From assembly GCF_019312595.1 (NCBI RefSeq), contig NZ_JAHWDQ010000008.1:1-64000 (forward strand): a stretch of 64,000 bases of DNA, given 5' to 3'. Shown here piece by piece: positions 17,132 through 27,294 of this stretch. Under the pieces are notes generated by a model, which had not been told where the DNA came from, searched no databases, and saw nothing but the letters and a program-made list of their open reading frames with translations. Each line of letters begins with the position of its first letter. Position 1 is the stretch's first letter. The position numbers were made by a program, and so were the translations under genes. The DNA is from Zhongshania aquimaris (GTDB lineage Bacteria; Pseudomonadota; Gammaproteobacteria; Pseudomonadales; Spongiibacteraceae).

Positions 17132-18919
17132 TTATTCGTCTAGGAAGCTGCGCAGGTGATCTGAGCGAGTTGGGTGACGCAATTTACGTAAGGCCTTCGC
17201 TTCGATCTGACGAATACGCTCGCGCGTTACGTCGAACTGCTTGCCCACCTCTTCAAGGGTGTGGTCGGTGTTCATATCGATACCAAAACGCATGCGCAAG
17301 ACTTTTGCTTCGCGGGCGGTAAGTCCCGATAAGACATCTTTAGTCGCTTCACGCAAACCTTCGCCAGTGGCAGAATCAATGGGTGAAGAGATGGTGCTGT
17401 CTTCAATGAAATCGCCCAAGTGTGAATCTTCATCGTCACCGATGGGGGTTTCCATTGAGATAGGTTCTTTGGCAATTTTAAGTACTTTACGTACTTTGTC
17501 TTCCGGCATTTCCATGCGCTCGCCAAGTTCTTCTGGTGTGGGTTCGCGACCCATTTCCTGAAGCATTTGACGCGAGATGCGATTCAGCTTGTTGATCGTT
17601 TCAATCATATGCACTGGAATACGAATAGTGCGCGCCTGATCCGCAATAGAGCGAGTAATGGCCTGACGTATCCACCACGTTGCATAGGTAGAGAATTTGT
17701 AGCCGCGACGGTATTCAAACTTATCTACCGCTTTCATCAGGCCGATATTGCCTTCCTGAATTAAGTCGAGGAATTGCAGGCCGCGGTTGGTGTATTTTTT
17801 CGCTATTGAGATAACCAAACGCAGGTTGGCCTCGACCATTTCTTTCTTGGCGCGACGGGCGCGCGCTTCACCGATAGATACGCGACGGTTGATTTCTTTA
17901 ATATCAGAAATCGTCAGGTCTTGGCGCTCTTCAATGTAGGCTATTTTGTTTTGAATACGGCGGATAACGTCGCTGTAGTCGGCGAGCTTAGCGTGCTTCT
18001 TCAGAAGCTCGTCAGCCCACTTTAGATTGGCTTCATTGCCTTGGAAGCTGCGAATAAACTCTTTGCGATCAATGCCGACGTTCTTCACGCAAATGGTCAT
18101 GATCTCGCGTTCCATTGAGCGAATAGAGCTCAATGTGGTGCGAACTTCTTCAATCAAGGGATCGAACATGCTAGGTGTGAGCTTGAAGAACTTAAATAGC
18201 TCTCCCAGGGCGTTTAATTCTTTGGCAGTTTGCTTGCTGTAACGACCGTGCTCGGCAATCGATTTTTCGACTTTGTCGGATTGTTTCTGCAGGGCGGCAA
18301 AGCGGATTTTAGCTTCTTCTGGATCCGGGCCAGAGACGGCGTCTTCGTCATCATCGCTGGCTTCTGCCGCGGCAGCAGCTTGAGCCTGTGGCGAGGGCAC
18401 ATTGTCTGCGGGGTCTAAATAGCCGCTCATAATGTCGCCTAGGCGGCGCTCTTCAGCAACAACCTTGTTGTATTCGCCCAATACGCCTGTGACAACGCCT
18501 GGGTAGAATGCAAGTGCGGCCATGACTTCACGGATGCCTTCTTCGATCCGTTTTGCGATGACGATCTCGCCTTCGCGGGTTAGCAGTTCAACCGTACCCA
18601 TTTCACGCATATACATACGCACTGGGTCAGTGGTGCGGCCGGTTTCGGTCTCAACGGCTGCCAGGGCTGCGGCGGCCTCTGCGGCGGCGATATCATCTGG
18701 TGAGTCACTACCAGCCATGATCAGGGTGTCCTCATCAGGCGCGTGTTCAAACACCTGAATACCCATGTCGTTGATCATTTGGATGATTTCTTCGACCTGA
18801 TCCGGATCAGAGATGTCTTCCGGTAAGTGGTCGTTAACCTCAGAGTACGTTAGATAACCCTGCTCCTTGCCTTTGGCAATGAGTTGTTTGAGGCGCGATT
18901 GATGCTTTGAGTCACTCAT
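17132..18919 (-). CDS. rpoD: RNA polymerase primary sigma factor (sigma-70)
   Basis: 595 residues. Region 1.1 at the N-terminus, region 1.2 ([16 protein letters not shown]), the acidic non-conserved insert ([15 protein letters not shown]), region 2 with the 2.3/2.4 core ([15 protein letters not shown]), region 3 ([14 protein letters not shown]) and region 4.2 helix-turn-helix ([20 protein letters not shown]). Slightly shorter than the E. coli protein, with the difference in the acidic insert. Distal gene of the macromolecular synthesis operon. Confidence 0.98.
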   Translation of the reverse strand: MSDSKHQSRLKQLIAKGKEQGYLTYSEVNDHLPEDISDPDQVEEIIQMINDMGIQVFEHAPDEDTLIMAGSDSPDDIAAAEAAAALAAVETETGRTTDPVRMYMREMGTVELLTREGEIVIAKRIEEGIREVMAALAFYPGVVTGVLGEYNKVVAEERRLGDIMSGYLDPADNVPSPQAQAAAAAEASDDDEDAVSGPDPEEAKIRFAALQKQSDKVEKSIAEHGRYSKQTAKELNALGELFKFFKLTPSMFDPLIEEVRTTLSSIRSMEREIMTICVKNVGIDRKEFIRSFQGNEANLKWADELLKKHAKLADYSDVIRRIQNKIAYIEERQDLTISDIKEINRRVSIGEARARRAKKEMVEANLRLVISIAKKYTNRGLQFLDLIQEGNIGLMKAVDKFEYRRGYKFSTYATWWIRQAITRSIADQARTIRIPVHMIETINKLNRISRQMLQEMGREPTPEELGERMEMPEDKVRKVLKIAKEPISMETPIGDDEDSHLGDFIEDSTISSPIDSATGEGLREATKDVLSGLTAREAKVLRMRFGIDMNTDHTLEEVGKQFDVTRERIRQIEAKALRKLRHPTRSDHLRSFLDE

Positions 18920-19091
18920 TCTTTCAAATTACTCGTTAGGTGCAGGTTAAAAAATAGCCGCGAATTATACTCTATTTACCCTTGGTACGACCAGTAAATT
19001 CCGGACTTGTTCTGGTAAATGGCGTTTCATCGCTGTTGTTTGGTGCTGTAAAAATTAGTCACTAGTGTGTATGCGGTGTCAGCCTGCTGTT

Positions 19092-20951
19092 TTATAAGCG
19101 GTGCTTTTGCTTTAAAAGCTGCTGAATCGCAAGCAACTGCTGTTTATCTGCCTCGCTAAGTTCAGCGTAGTTCGCGCTAGCTGGTTTGTCGACTTCATTA
19201 CCGCTACGTAATTTATCGACGTGGTTGCGCAGTACTTGAGTCGATTTTTGAGTTTCGATGTGTGCCAAAGTGTCGAAAAATGCAGCTTCGGCTTTTTCGT
19301 CGTTTAATTCTGTGCCGAGTAGCTCAATTGTTTTGAGTGCCTCGGTCATAACCTCGTATTCGGGCTGGCCATACCAGTGGCCTAGCAGCATTGCTGTGCT
19401 GGAGTCTGGCCGCTTGCGCAGCAGCGCAATGGTGTTATTGAGTAGCGTTGCCGCTGCGGAATCTTCACTGTTATTTATGTTTGCTGGCCCCGTTGCTGCG
19501 CCGCGTGGGTTGAACAGCAGCATAGCTAGTGCGAACAGTAACGGGTCGCGTTGCGAGCCCGGTAGTTTGGCTGTGAGCTTTTGTGTACTGCGGCGTTGTT
19601 CGGGTGCGGCGGGTGCGGTGACTTCCGGCGGAGTCGGTGCCGGCACTTCGTCGAGCAGTTGGTCAATCGACTGACGGCTAAGACCGGTGCGATTTGCCAG
19701 TGAATCAAGCATGAGCTGGCGGAATACGCCGTCTGGTAGGAGTTGCAGCCGCGGTAGCGCTAATTTGCTTAGACGCGCTTTGCCTTCCAGTGTATCTGGG
19801 TCGGTTTGTTCATGTAGTGATTCAAAAAAATAGCGTTCCAGTGGCGCGGCATTGGCGAGCAGTTTTTGAAATCCGGCGGCGCCATCTCGGTTTACGACGC
19901 TGTCGGGGTCGTCGCCCTCGGGTAAAAATAAAAATCTAATTCGGCGGCCGTCTTCCATGACGGGAAGTGCGTTTTCAAGTGCGCGCTCTGCGGCCTTGCG
20001 CCCAGCGGCGTCACCGTCAAAACAGAAAATGAGTTCGCTCGCGTAGCGGAACGCTGTGCGCAGGTGCTCGGTGTTGCTAGCCGTGCCAAGGGTGGCGATG
20101 CCTGTCATGATACCGTGCTGGGCAAGCGCGACCACATCCATATAACCCTCTACCACCAGCAGTTGTTCGAGGTGGCGATTATTTTGGCGCGCCTGATACA
20201 GGCCGTAAAGTTCTTTGCCTTTATGGAAAATGTCGGTTTCCGGTGAGTTTAGGTACTTGGGTTTGTCGTCACCTAATACCCGGCCGCCGAAGGCGATGAC
20301 CCGGCCGCGATTGTCGCGGATGGGGAACATGATGCGGTCGCGGAAGCGGTCATAGAGTTTTCCGTCTTCTTTTTCAATTAGCATGCCCGCATCAATCAGC
20401 TGCTGTTTGTGCTCCTCTGTGTCGCCAAAGGTTTTTAGCAAATTGTCCCAGCCTGGCGGGGCAAAGCCAATATTGAAGTCGCGGGCGATGCGGCCGCTTA
20501 GGCCGCGACGCTTTAGGTAATCAATCGCGCGCTGTGATTGCGGGTCTGAGCGAAGCTGCTTTTGATAATAAGCCGACACCTGCTCCATCAGATCGTAAAT
20601 GGTTTTGCGGCGTTCTTGTTTTACCTGCTGCTGCGGACTGAGTTCCTCGCGGGGAACCTCTAGTCCGGCGATGTGGGCGAGATTGTCGACGGCGCTGGGA
20701 AAATCCTGGCGCTCGTAATCCATAATAAAGCCGACAGCATTGCCGCCCGCGCCACAGCCAAAGCAGTAGTAAAATTGTTTGTCTGGGTTAACGCTAAAGG
20801 AGGGCGTTTTTTCTTCGTGGAAAGGGCAGCGGGCACTGTAATTCTTGCCGGTTTTTTTGAGCGATACGCGGCGATTTATGACGTCAACGATATCAACTCG
20901 GGAGAGTAGATCGTCGATAAAATATTGGGGGATACGTCCTTTTGCGGCCAC
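19092..20951 (-). CDS. dnaG: DNA primase
   Basis: 619 residues. N-terminal zinc ribbon (CPFHEEKTPSFSVNP; YYCFGCGAGG), RNA polymerase core with TOPRIM motifs (LLVVEGYMDVVAL; FCFDGDAAGRKA), then a C-terminal helicase-binding domain (about 450-619) that begins after a proline/alanine-rich linker (PAPTPPEVTAPAAPEQ). It synthesises replication primers with DnaB. 172 bp before rpoD may hold an extra rpoD promoter. Confidence 0.97.
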   Translation of the reverse strand: MAAKGRIPQYFIDDLLSRVDIVDVINRRVSLKKTGKNYSARCPFHEEKTPSFSVNPDKQFYYCFGCGAGGNAVGFIMDYERQDFPSAVDNLAHIAGLEVPREELSPQQQVKQERRKTIYDLMEQVSAYYQKQLRSDPQSQRAIDYLKRRGLSGRIARDFNIGFAPPGWDNLLKTFGDTEEHKQQLIDAGMLIEKEDGKLYDRFRDRIMFPIRDNRGRVIAFGGRVLGDDKPKYLNSPETDIFHKGKELYGLYQARQNNRHLEQLLVVEGYMDVVALAQHGIMTGIATLGTASNTEHLRTAFRYASELIFCFDGDAAGRKAAERALENALPVMEDGRRIRFLFLPEGDDPDSVVNRDGAAGFQKLLANAAPLERYFFESLHEQTDPDTLEGKARLSKLALPRLQLLPDGVFRQLMLDSLANRTGLSRQSIDQLLDEVPAPTPPEVTAPAAPEQRRSTQKLTAKLPGSQRDPLLFALAMLLFNPRGAATGPANINNSEDSAAATLLNNTIALLRKRPDSSTAMLLGHWYGQPEYEVMTEALKTIELLGTELNDEKAEAAFFDTLAHIETQKSTQVLRNHVDKLRSGNEVDKPASANYAELSEADKQQLLAIQQLLKQKHRL

Positions 20952-21020
20952 GTTAGTGTTTCCGGAGCAGAAGTTGAGTGAGCGTATCAGTCGGTGTTGG
21001 TGTTGGCAATTGCCTAGAGC

Positions 21021-21473
21021 TTAGGCCAGTAGCGCTTTAATCTTCTGGCTAACGGCACCCATGTCGGCGCGGCCCTGAACCTGGGGCTTGAGTACAGCAA
21101 CAACCTTGCCCATGTCTTTAACCGCTTCGGCGCCGCTGCTGATAATGGCTTCTTTAATGAGGCCTTCTAGCTCTTCGTCGCTTAAGGGGGTGGGCATATA
21201 AGATTGGATGACGCCCATTTCAAAGCGCTCCTGCTCTGCCAGATCTTCACGGCCAGCATTTTCATACTGGCTGATCGAGTCACGGCGTTGCTTACACATT
21301 TTGTCGAGCACAGCCAGAACGCGCACATCATCAATATCAATGCGCTCGTCGACTTCAATGCGTTTTATTTCTGCGAGTATGAGTCGCACGGCATTCAATG
21401 TCGCTTTGTCTTTGGCTCGCATCGCGGCTTTCATCGCGTCTGTGAGTGTTTGTTTAAGCGTTTGATCTGCCAT
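21021..21473 (-). CDS. yqeY: GatB/YqeY domain-containing protein
   Basis: 150 residues, entirely helical, with the family features LNAVRLILAEIKRIEVDER and MGKVVAVLKPQVQGRADMG. The family resembles the tRNA-binding tail of GatB, but its biochemical role is not settled. It sits between rpsU and dnaG, the usual position in Pseudomonas-like genomes, and is co-transcribed in the same direction. Confidence 0.9.
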   Translation of the reverse strand: MADQTLKQTLTDAMKAAMRAKDKATLNAVRLILAEIKRIEVDERIDIDDVRVLAVLDKMCKQRRDSISQYENAGREDLAEQERFEMGVIQSYMPTPLSDEELEGLIKEAIISSGAEAVKDMGKVVAVLKPQVQGRADMGAVSQKIKALLA

Positions 21474-21529
21474 GGGCTCGCAGAGTTTCCTTTATAGAAG
21501 GAGGGGCGTAGCTAAAGCGCAAAGGCGCT

Positions 21530-21559
21530 ACTAAGCACTCTTGAAAGGAGTGTCTTAGT
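21530..21559 (-). terminator. Stem-loop over the rpsU stop, likely attenuator
   Basis: ACTAAG-CACTC and GAGTG-T-CTTAGT pair around a 7-nt loop, overlapping the end of rpsU. No strong T-tract follows, so partial termination or an mRNA-processing hairpin fits better than a full stop. E. coli has an attenuator at the equivalent rpsU-dnaG position. Confidence 0.45.
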
Positions 21560-21770
21560 AGAGGCGTTGTTGCTTTTTGTTGTCGCGTGATACTTTTTTA
21601 GCGTGACGCTTAACAGCGGCTGCTGCTTGGCGCTTACGAACAGAAGTTGGCTTCTCGTAGAATTCACGACGACGAACTTCTGCTAATACGCCTGCTTTCT
21701 CGCAAGAACGCTTAAAACGGCGTAGGGCGATATCAAATGGTTCGTTTTCTTTGAGTTTGACTGAAGGCAT
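21555..21770 (-). CDS. rpsU: 30S ribosomal protein S21
   Basis: 71 residues, the standard length: [20 protein letters not shown], then [20 protein letters not shown] and a very basic tail. Ribosome-binding site GGACAGG lies 8 bp before the ATG. First gene of rpsU-yqeY-dnaG-rpoD and divergent from tsaD. Confidence 0.97.
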   Translation of the reverse strand: MPSVKLKENEPFDIALRRFKRSCEKAGVLAEVRRREFYEKPTSVRKRQAAAAVKRHAKKVSRDNKKQQRLY

Positions 21771-21955
21771 TCGTTAAACCTGTCCTAATCAATGTGCAAA
21801 ATTTGCTGTTTGCACCGCTAAATTGAAAGCGGCACTCCAAGGGCGCTGAATTCTATACTCTGTTGTGGCAAAAAGCAAAGCCATTAAGGCGATTACTGGT
21901 GCGAATCCAACTGAGCCAGTATCATGCGCCCTCAATTAGTGTGGGATGTCTGAAA

Positions 21956-22981
21956 GTGCGTGTTTTGGGACTGGAAACCTCCTGTGATGAAACAGGTGTG
22001 GCGATATACGATTCTGAGCGGGGTTTGCTTGCAGAGGCTCTTTATAGCCAGATAGCGCTGCACGCTGAATTTGGCGGTGTGGTGCCGGAACTAGCTTCGC
22101 GCGATCACGTGCGCAAACTGCTGCCGCTGGTGCGTGAAGTCTTGGAAAAGGCCGGTATGCGCGGCAGCGATTTAGATGGCGTCGCATTTACCAATGGCCC
22201 AGGGCTGGCGGGAGCGTTAATGGTGGGGGCTTGTGCCGGTCGCGCTATGGCATACGGCTGGGGGATTCCCGCTGTTGCAGTACATCATATGGAAGGGCAT
22301 TTATTGGCCCCGATGCTTGAGGAAAATGCGCCGAGCTTTCCATTTATTGCATTACTTGTTTCCGGTGGCCATACCCAGCTGGTGCGCGTTGATGGCATAG
22401 GTCGATACCGTATTCTGGGTGAGTCACTCGATGACGCCGCTGGCGAGGCTTTTGACAAGGCTGCAAAAATGCTCGGCTTGGGGTATCCCGGCGGGCCGCA
22501 GGTAGCGAAGGCGGCAGAGCGAGGAATCGTCGGCCGCTACACATTTCCACGGCCAATGGTAAATCGTCCGGGCTTAGATTTTAGTTTTAGCGGTTTGAAA
22601 ACATTTACCTTAAATACCGTCGCTGCCAGCAAAGAGGCGGGGACGTATAATGAGCAGGATCAGGCAGACATCGCAGTTGCGTTTCAAGAGGCGGTAGTCG
22701 ATACCTTGGTGATTAAATGCACCCGAGCACTGGTTCAAGAGAATTTAAGCACCTTAGTGATGGCCGGTGGTGTGAGTGCTAATAAAGTGCTGCGTGAACG
22801 CTTGGCGCAGAAATTGGCCAAATCAGGTGGCAGTGTATTTTATCCACGCCCAGAATTTTGTACCGATAACGGTGCGATGATCGCGTATGCGGGGCATTGT
22901 CGATTGCGGGCCGGCCAACACGAAGATTTAGGCGTTTCAATACGGCCCCGCTGGCCGATGACCGAATTAACTCCAGTCTGA
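21956..22981 (+). CDS. tsaD: tRNA N6-adenosine threonylcarbamoyltransferase
   Basis: 341 residues of the ASKHA/Kae1 fold: [15 protein letters not shown] at the start, metal-binding [17 protein letters not shown] and ATP-site [13 protein letters not shown]. It transfers threonylcarbamoyl to A37 of ANN-decoding tRNAs. The frame is open to 21863, but the family start corresponds to the GTG at 21956 (VRVLGLETS), which gives the usual length. It heads tsaD-folB-folK. Confidence 0.95.
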   Translation: MRVLGLETSCDETGVAIYDSERGLLAEALYSQIALHAEFGGVVPELASRDHVRKLLPLVREVLEKAGMRGSDLDGVAFTNGPGLAGALMVGACAGRAMAYGWGIPAVAVHHMEGHLLAPMLEENAPSFPFIALLVSGGHTQLVRVDGIGRYRILGESLDDAAGEAFDKAAKMLGLGYPGGPQVAKAAERGIVGRYTFPRPMVNRPGLDFSFSGLKTFTLNTVAASKEAGTYNEQDQADIAVAFQEAVVDTLVIKCTRALVQENLSTLVMAGGVSANKVLRERLAQKLAKSGGSVFYPRPEFCTDNGAMIAYAGHCRLRAGQHEDLGVSIRPRWPMTELTPV

Positions 22982-23010
22982 TTTATTCCGTGTCGGGCAA
23001 AGGGCAGTTT

Positions 23011-23364
23011 ATGGATATTGTGTATATACGTGGTTTGCAAGCCGATGCGGTTATCGGTATTTACGATTTTGAGCGCGCCCACCGCCAGAGCTTGGTGTTG
23101 GATCTTGAGTTGGGCACCGACATTCGTCCCGCAGCGGCGGGCGACGATATTAGCCTCACCTTAAATTATAAAGCCGTTACTGAAACCGTAGAGCGTTTTG
23201 TAAAAGAGAGCGATTTTGCCTTAGTCGAGACCTTGGCTCAGCGCTGTGCAGAAATGATTATGAGTGAATTCAAGGTGCCCTGGTTGCGCCTGAGCTTGAG
23301 TAAGCCCGGTGCAATGCGCCAAGCGCAGGATGTTGGGATTATTATTGAGCGTGGTCAGCGCTAA
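23011..23364 (+). CDS. folB: Dihydroneopterin aldolase
   Basis: 117 residues: MDIVYIRGLQADAVIGIYDF, Tyr in LNYKAV, then FALVETLAQRCAE with the catalytic-region Glu and LSKPGAM. ATG 23011 has AGGG upstream and gives the canonical length; the open frame continues back into tsaD. It cleaves dihydroneopterin to 6-hydroxymethyl-dihydropterin, the substrate of FolK encoded 2 bp downstream. Confidence 0.94.
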   Translation: MDIVYIRGLQADAVIGIYDFERAHRQSLVLDLELGTDIRPAAAGDDISLTLNYKAVTETVERFVKESDFALVETLAQRCAEMIMSEFKVPWLRLSLSKPGAMRQAQDVGIIIERGQR

Positions 23365-23366
23365 TT

Positions 23367-23876
23367 ATGTCCGAGGTTTTTTTAAGCTTGGGTAGTAATA
23401 CCAGCCGTTACCGGCATATGACCATTGCGCTCGATACCCTCAGTCAGCATTTCGGCCCATTGATGTTGTCCCGTGTTTATGAAAGCGAGTCGGTGGGTTT
23501 TCAAGGCACGCTTTTTTTAAATATGGCGGTGGGGTTTTCTACTGACATACCCTTGGCTGACTTGGCCGCGCAGCTGCGCGACATTGAGTTAAGCAATGGC
23601 CGCTTGCCGAACGCGCCTAAGTTTAGTCCGCGCACCTTAGATATTGATATTTTAAGTTATGGTGAGCTCACTGGCTGTCACAGCGGCATCGAGCTGCCCC
23701 GCGATGAAGTTCTCTACAATGCCTTTGTACTATTGCCGCTCACCGAGATAGCGCCAGATCATTGCCATCCTATTGATGGGCGCAGCTACCGTGATTTGTG
23801 GGCTGCTTATTCCTCCGATCAAAAATTGTGGCGAGTGCCATTTCAGTGGCAGGGTAGCAATATTTCTGAGGGCTAG
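23367..23876 (+). CDS. folK: 2-amino-4-hydroxy-6-hydroxymethyldihydropteridine pyrophosphokinase
   Basis: 169 residues with [12 protein letters not shown] at the N-terminus and [14 protein letters not shown] containing the metal-binding Asp pair. It makes the pyrophosphorylated pterin for folate synthesis, directly after FolB in the pathway. It converges on cca; the two stop codons share one CTAG tetranucleotide. Confidence 0.93.
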   Translation: MSEVFLSLGSNTSRYRHMTIALDTLSQHFGPLMLSRVYESESVGFQGTLFLNMAVGFSTDIPLADLAAQLRDIELSNGRLPNAPKFSPRTLDIDILSYGELTGCHSGIELPRDEVLYNAFVLLPLTEIAPDHCHPIDGRSYRDLWAAYSSDQKLWRVPFQWQGSNISEG

Positions 23877-24958
23877 GCATTCAGTTCTGTCAGACGCTTT
23901 AAGCGTGCTGCTCGCAGCGCCTCTCCTAATGCGGGGCCTGTAAAGCCCTTGGCGATTAAGTCTGCAGCTCGAATTTCCCGCAATGCGCTAGCGGCGTCTA
24001 GCACTGGTTCTAGGCGCTGTTCGTCGGGCAAGCGCAATCTTGCGACGACGACAAATGAACCTAATAGCTGCGGGCGTCGCGTGTAATCAAAACTTTCCAG
24101 CAATGCTAGCCAATCTACAGCGCTATTCAGTGTTGGCAGGGGAATATTGGCGGCGCAGCGCTCGGCAAGCCATGCGGCGCTATTGCTGGCGCGCAATTCG
24201 CGACATAGGGTTCTACATTGCTCTGCATCTAAGTCGCTACAGCTTATAGCGAAGCGAATATCCGCATCGGCCCCTGCTTCAGCGGCTTTTGCCAAGCTGT
24301 TTAGTGTTGCCGTGCTTAACGCCGGAGGCCACATCGGAAATAGCGCATGTAAGGCGCGGCACCTGAGTAAAACCTGAAAAAATACCTCGGGTGATTTCTC
24401 GTTTAGTGCCTTGTATAACTCCACCCAAATACGCTCGGCGGCGATGGTCGCAAGCTCGCCGTTGTCGCTCATTTCTCGCATTAAGACTTGGGTTTCGTCT
24501 GCGACCGTAAAACCGAGGTGAGCGTAGCGCGCCGCGAAGCGCGCAACCCGCAAAATACGCAGCGGGTCTTCACTAAAAGCCGGTGATACATGACGAAGCA
24601 GGCGATTATTTAGATCTTGCAGGCCGCCGTAGGGATCAATGATCTCGCCGCTGTCATCTTCAGCTATCGCATTGATGGTTAGGTCGCGGCGGCTGAGATC
24701 CTCTTCAAGAGTGATGTCAGGGCTGAAATCGCAGATGAAGCCGTGATATCCAACACCGGATTTTCGCTCTGTGCGAGCGAGGGCATACTCTTCCTTAGAC
24801 TTAGGGTGCAAAAAAACCGGGAAGTCTTTGCCAACTTGTTGAAAGCCTTGGTCGAGCAAATCTTCTGGACGTGCACCCACCACCACCCAGTCTCGTTCGT
24901 GAAAGGGGTAGCCTAATAATTTGTCGCGCACGGCGCCGCCGACGAGATAGGTTTTCAT
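23873..24958 (-). CDS. cca: CCA tRNA nucleotidyltransferase, HD-less form
   Basis: 361 residues of the class II nucleotidyltransferase family: [31 protein letters not shown] and [21 protein letters not shown] 24958 gives the canonical [10 protein letters not shown] start; the frame opens back to 25000. It ends well short of the E. coli enzyme (about 410 residues) and lacks the C-terminal HD phosphohydrolase domain, as do some other bacterial Cca proteins. It adds or repairs 3' CCA on tRNAs. Confidence 0.92.
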   Translation of the reverse strand: MKTYLVGGAVRDKLLGYPFHERDWVVVGARPEDLLDQGFQQVGKDFPVFLHPKSKEEYALARTERKSGVGYHGFICDFSPDITLEEDLSRRDLTINAIAEDDSGEIIDPYGGLQDLNNRLLRHVSPAFSEDPLRILRVARFAARYAHLGFTVADETQVLMREMSDNGELATIAAERIWVELYKALNEKSPEVFFQVLLRCRALHALFPMWPPALSTATLNSLAKAAEAGADADIRFAISCSDLDAEQCRTLCRELRASNSAAWLAERCAANIPLPTLNSAVDWLALLESFDYTRRPQLLGSFVVVARLRLPDEQRLEPVLDAASALREIRAADLIAKGFTGPALGEALRAARLKRLTELNA

Positions 24959-25009
24959 GGTGCAGAGTTCGGTGTTGGGTATTTGCAGGGAGTATAGCAA
25001 AAGGGCGAG

Positions 25010-25243
25010 TCGGACGTCGGGTGTCGGGTGTCTGACGAAAATTCAAAAACAGTCCGAGCGAGTTTTTGAGTGAGCAAAGCGAATGTCCCTGGCGTCCGAC
25101 TTCAGGCTTCTGACGTCCGACGTCCGACTAAAACCGAGTCAGATGTCGGAAGTCTGATGAAAAATCAAAAGGAGTTCGAACGGGTTTTTGAATGAGCAAA
25201 GCGAATGCCCTTAGCGTCCGACTTCAGGCCCCCGACGTCCGAC
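25010..25243. repeat. Two tandem copies of a palindromic intergenic repeat
   Basis: Copy 1 is about 25010-25128, copy 2 about 25138-25243. Each begins with a GTCGGACGTCGG-like arm (diverged to CAGATGTCGG in copy 2), has a central CAAAA...GTTTTTGA dyad, contains the conserved core GTTTTTGAGTGAGCAAAGCG (A for G at one position in copy 2) and GCGTCCGACTTCAGG, and ends with CGACGTCCGAC, the inverse of its start. No coding potential. The structure fits a REP/MITE-like mobile palindrome. It fills the gap between cca and apaH. Confidence 0.75.
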
Positions 25244-25287
25244 ACACTCAAGCACGCATCTCCCGTCTCTCCTCAAGCGTCCAGCAA

Positions 25288-26094
25288 TTAGCAAGAACAC
25301 CGATGAAACTCCCCGCTATCCATATTCAGCATCGTCATGTGGCGGCCCCAAACGCAGCCGCTGTCTAGCGCAATGATATCGCTGCGATTGGTTTCGCACT
25401 CCAGTGCTGCCCAGTGGCCGAAGATGAGTGTTTCGCTGCGGCTGCCTTCGGCTTGCCATTCAAACCATGGCCGGTAGGGTGCTGGAATGTCGGCGGCGCC
25501 CCCTTTGAAACTCAGTTCCAGTTTGCCCGTGACATCGCAAATACGCATGCGGGTTAAATGATTGGTGATGGCACGCAGGCGATCGTAGCCGGTAAGGTTG
25601 TCGTCCCAAGTTAGTGGCTCATCGCCGTACATATTGCGAAAGAAGTCGTCTACATGGGGGCTTTGTAATACCGTTTCGACTTCGCGGCTAAGCGCGAGCG
25701 CTTGTTCGCTAGTCCACGCGCTGGGAATGCCGGCGTGGCTCATTAGGTAGCGGCCATCGTCTGATTTACGCACCAAGGCCTGCTGCAGTAGCCAGTGCAT
25801 GAGCTCGTCACAGTCTGGGGCGTTTAGCAGCGCTTGGAGGGTGGGGTGGCGTCCGCGCTCAGTGGTGCCGCGGGCTAAGGCAATGCAGTGGAGGTCGTGA
25901 TTGCCAAGGGTAATGCGCAGTGATTCTTTGATGCTATAAAGATAGCGCAGCGTATCGAGGGAGTCCGGGCCGCGATTAATGAGGTCGCCAACCAGCCAGA
26001 GCTGGTCGCGCTGAGGATTAAAGCTAACTTGATCTAACAGGCATTGCAGGGGCGCTAGGCAGCCCTGCAAGTCACCTACCGCGTATCGGCCCAC
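25288..26094 (-). CDS. apaH: Bis(5'-nucleosyl)-tetraphosphatase, symmetrical
   Basis: 268 residues with PPP-type metallophosphatase motifs: YAVGDLQG, LVGDLINRGPDS, LGNHDLH and MSHAGIP. It hydrolyses Ap4A to two ADP. The start is GTG at 26094. Last gene of the lptD-surA-pdxA-rsmA-apaG-apaH series, 9 bp after apaG. Confidence 0.96.
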   Translation of the reverse strand: MGRYAVGDLQGCLAPLQCLLDQVSFNPQRDQLWLVGDLINRGPDSLDTLRYLYSIKESLRITLGNHDLHCIALARGTTERGRHPTLQALLNAPDCDELMHWLLQQALVRKSDDGRYLMSHAGIPSAWTSEQALALSREVETVLQSPHVDDFFRNMYGDEPLTWDDNLTGYDRLRAITNHLTRMRICDVTGKLELSFKGGAADIPAPYRPWFEWQAEGSRSETLIFGHWAALECETNRSDIIALDSGCVWGRHMTMLNMDSGEFHRCSC

Positions 26095-26103
26095 GCGAGC
26101 GCC

Positions 26104-26481
26104 TTAATGCAATGCCGATGGGCGTGCGAGAGAGAAAATGCCAATAGGCGCGATAAATGGACGACCAGAAGCACTAATCATTTCGTAGCTGCCTTCCATG
26201 GTGCCAACGGCGGTGTCGATGACCGCTCCCGATGTGTAGCTAAAGGATTCGCCAGGGCCAATCAAGGGTTGTTTGCCAATAACCCCTTCGCCTTGTACCT
26301 CCTGAACCTGATTGTCGCCGTCAGTAATAATCCAATGCCGGTTTAAAAGGCGAACAGCCTCTTCGCCGGTATTGCGAATTGTAATGGTGTAGGCAAAGGC
26401 AAAGCGTTGCTGTGCGGGCTCTGATTGGTCGGGTAGAAATTGACTCTCTACCTGGATTTCTACTGGTTCTGATTCGGTCAT
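26104..26481 (-). CDS. apaG: ApaG/Co2+-Mg2+ efflux-associated protein
   Basis: 125 residues of the DUF525/ApaG beta-sandwich: FAYTITIRNTG, LLNRHWIITDG, VQGEGVIGKQP and MEGSYEM. The biochemical role of the family is unsettled. Position between rsmA and apaH is conserved. Confidence 0.95.
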   Translation of the reverse strand: MTESEPVEIQVESQFLPDQSEPAQQRFAFAYTITIRNTGEEAVRLLNRHWIITDGDNQVQEVQGEGVIGKQPLIGPGESFSYTSGAVIDTAVGTMEGSYEMISASGRPFIAPIGIFSLARPSALH

Positions 26482-26496
26482 GATGTGCTCCGCAAA

Positions 26497-27294
26497 TTAC
26501 TCGCTGTTGCTGTCCACCGCATTGGCGATGGCAACATAGTCCGCTAAGCCCAGTTGTTCAGGACGAAGGCCAGAGTCGATACCCAAGCTTTCTATCGCCT
26601 CGCTATCGATAACCGCTTTTAAGGTATTGCGCAAGGTTTTTCGGCGCTGGTTGAAAGCGCTGCGCAAGACCGTTTGCAGGGTCTCGACATTGTTCGCTGG
26701 GCACGGTGGTGTTTCGTAGGGCGTTAGTCTAACGATGGCGGATTGTACCTTGGGACGGGGGGTAAAAGCTTCCGGTGGCACATCAAATAGCGATTCTACT
26801 TCACAAAAATATTGGGCCATGATGCCGAGCCGCCCGTAGGTCTTGCTGCCGGGCTGGGCGGCGAGCCGATCTACCACTTCTTTTTGCAGCATAAAATGCA
26901 TGTCAGCAATGCAGTTATGGGCGGTAAGCAGGTGGAAAATGAGCGGCGTAGAGATGTTGTAGGGCAGATTGCCGACCACGCGTAGCTTGTCGCCCGCAGC
27001 TAAGGCGGTAAAGTCGAATTTGAGCGCGTCACCCTGATGAATTCGGAAATTAGTTTCGCCGCCGAATTTTCCCTCAAGAATCGGAATAAGGTCGCGGTCT
27101 AACTCAATCACGTCGAGTTGACATCCAGAGGCAAGAATTGACTCGGTGATCGCGCCTTGGCCGGGACCGATTTCCAGCACTCGCTGATTTTCTAGCGGAC
27201 TAACGGCGCGGACTATGCGGCGAATAATACCTTGATCATTGAGGAAATTCTGACCAAAGCGTTTGCGCGCTTGGTGCTGTGGAGGTGATTGCAT
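26497..27294 (-). CDS. rsmA: 16S rRNA (A1518/A1519-N6) dimethyltransferase
   Basis: 265 residues: RKRFGQNFL start, SAM motif I VLEIGPGQGAITE, motif IV NLPYNISTPL and C-terminal FNQRRKTLRNTLK. It dimethylates two adjacent adenosines in helix 45 of 16S rRNA. The pdxA stop and this ATG overlap by one base (TAATG), implying translational coupling. Confidence 0.97.
   Translation of the reverse strand: MQSPPQHQARKRFGQNFLNDQGIIRRIVRAVSPLENQRVLEIGPGQGAITESILASGCQLDVIELDRDLIPILEGKFGGETNFRIHQGDALKFDFTALAAGDKLRVVGNLPYNISTPLIFHLLTAHNCIADMHFMLQKEVVDRLAAQPGSKTYGRLGIMAQYFCEVESLFDVPPEAFTPRPKVQSAIVRLTPYETPPCPANNVETLQTVLRSAFNQRRKTLRNTLKAVIDSEAIESLGIDSGLRPEQLGLADYVAIANAVDSNSE

Noticed and set aside
25010-25243. 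CRISPR array
   Set aside because: Only two long palindromic copies, no short spacers, no cas genes.
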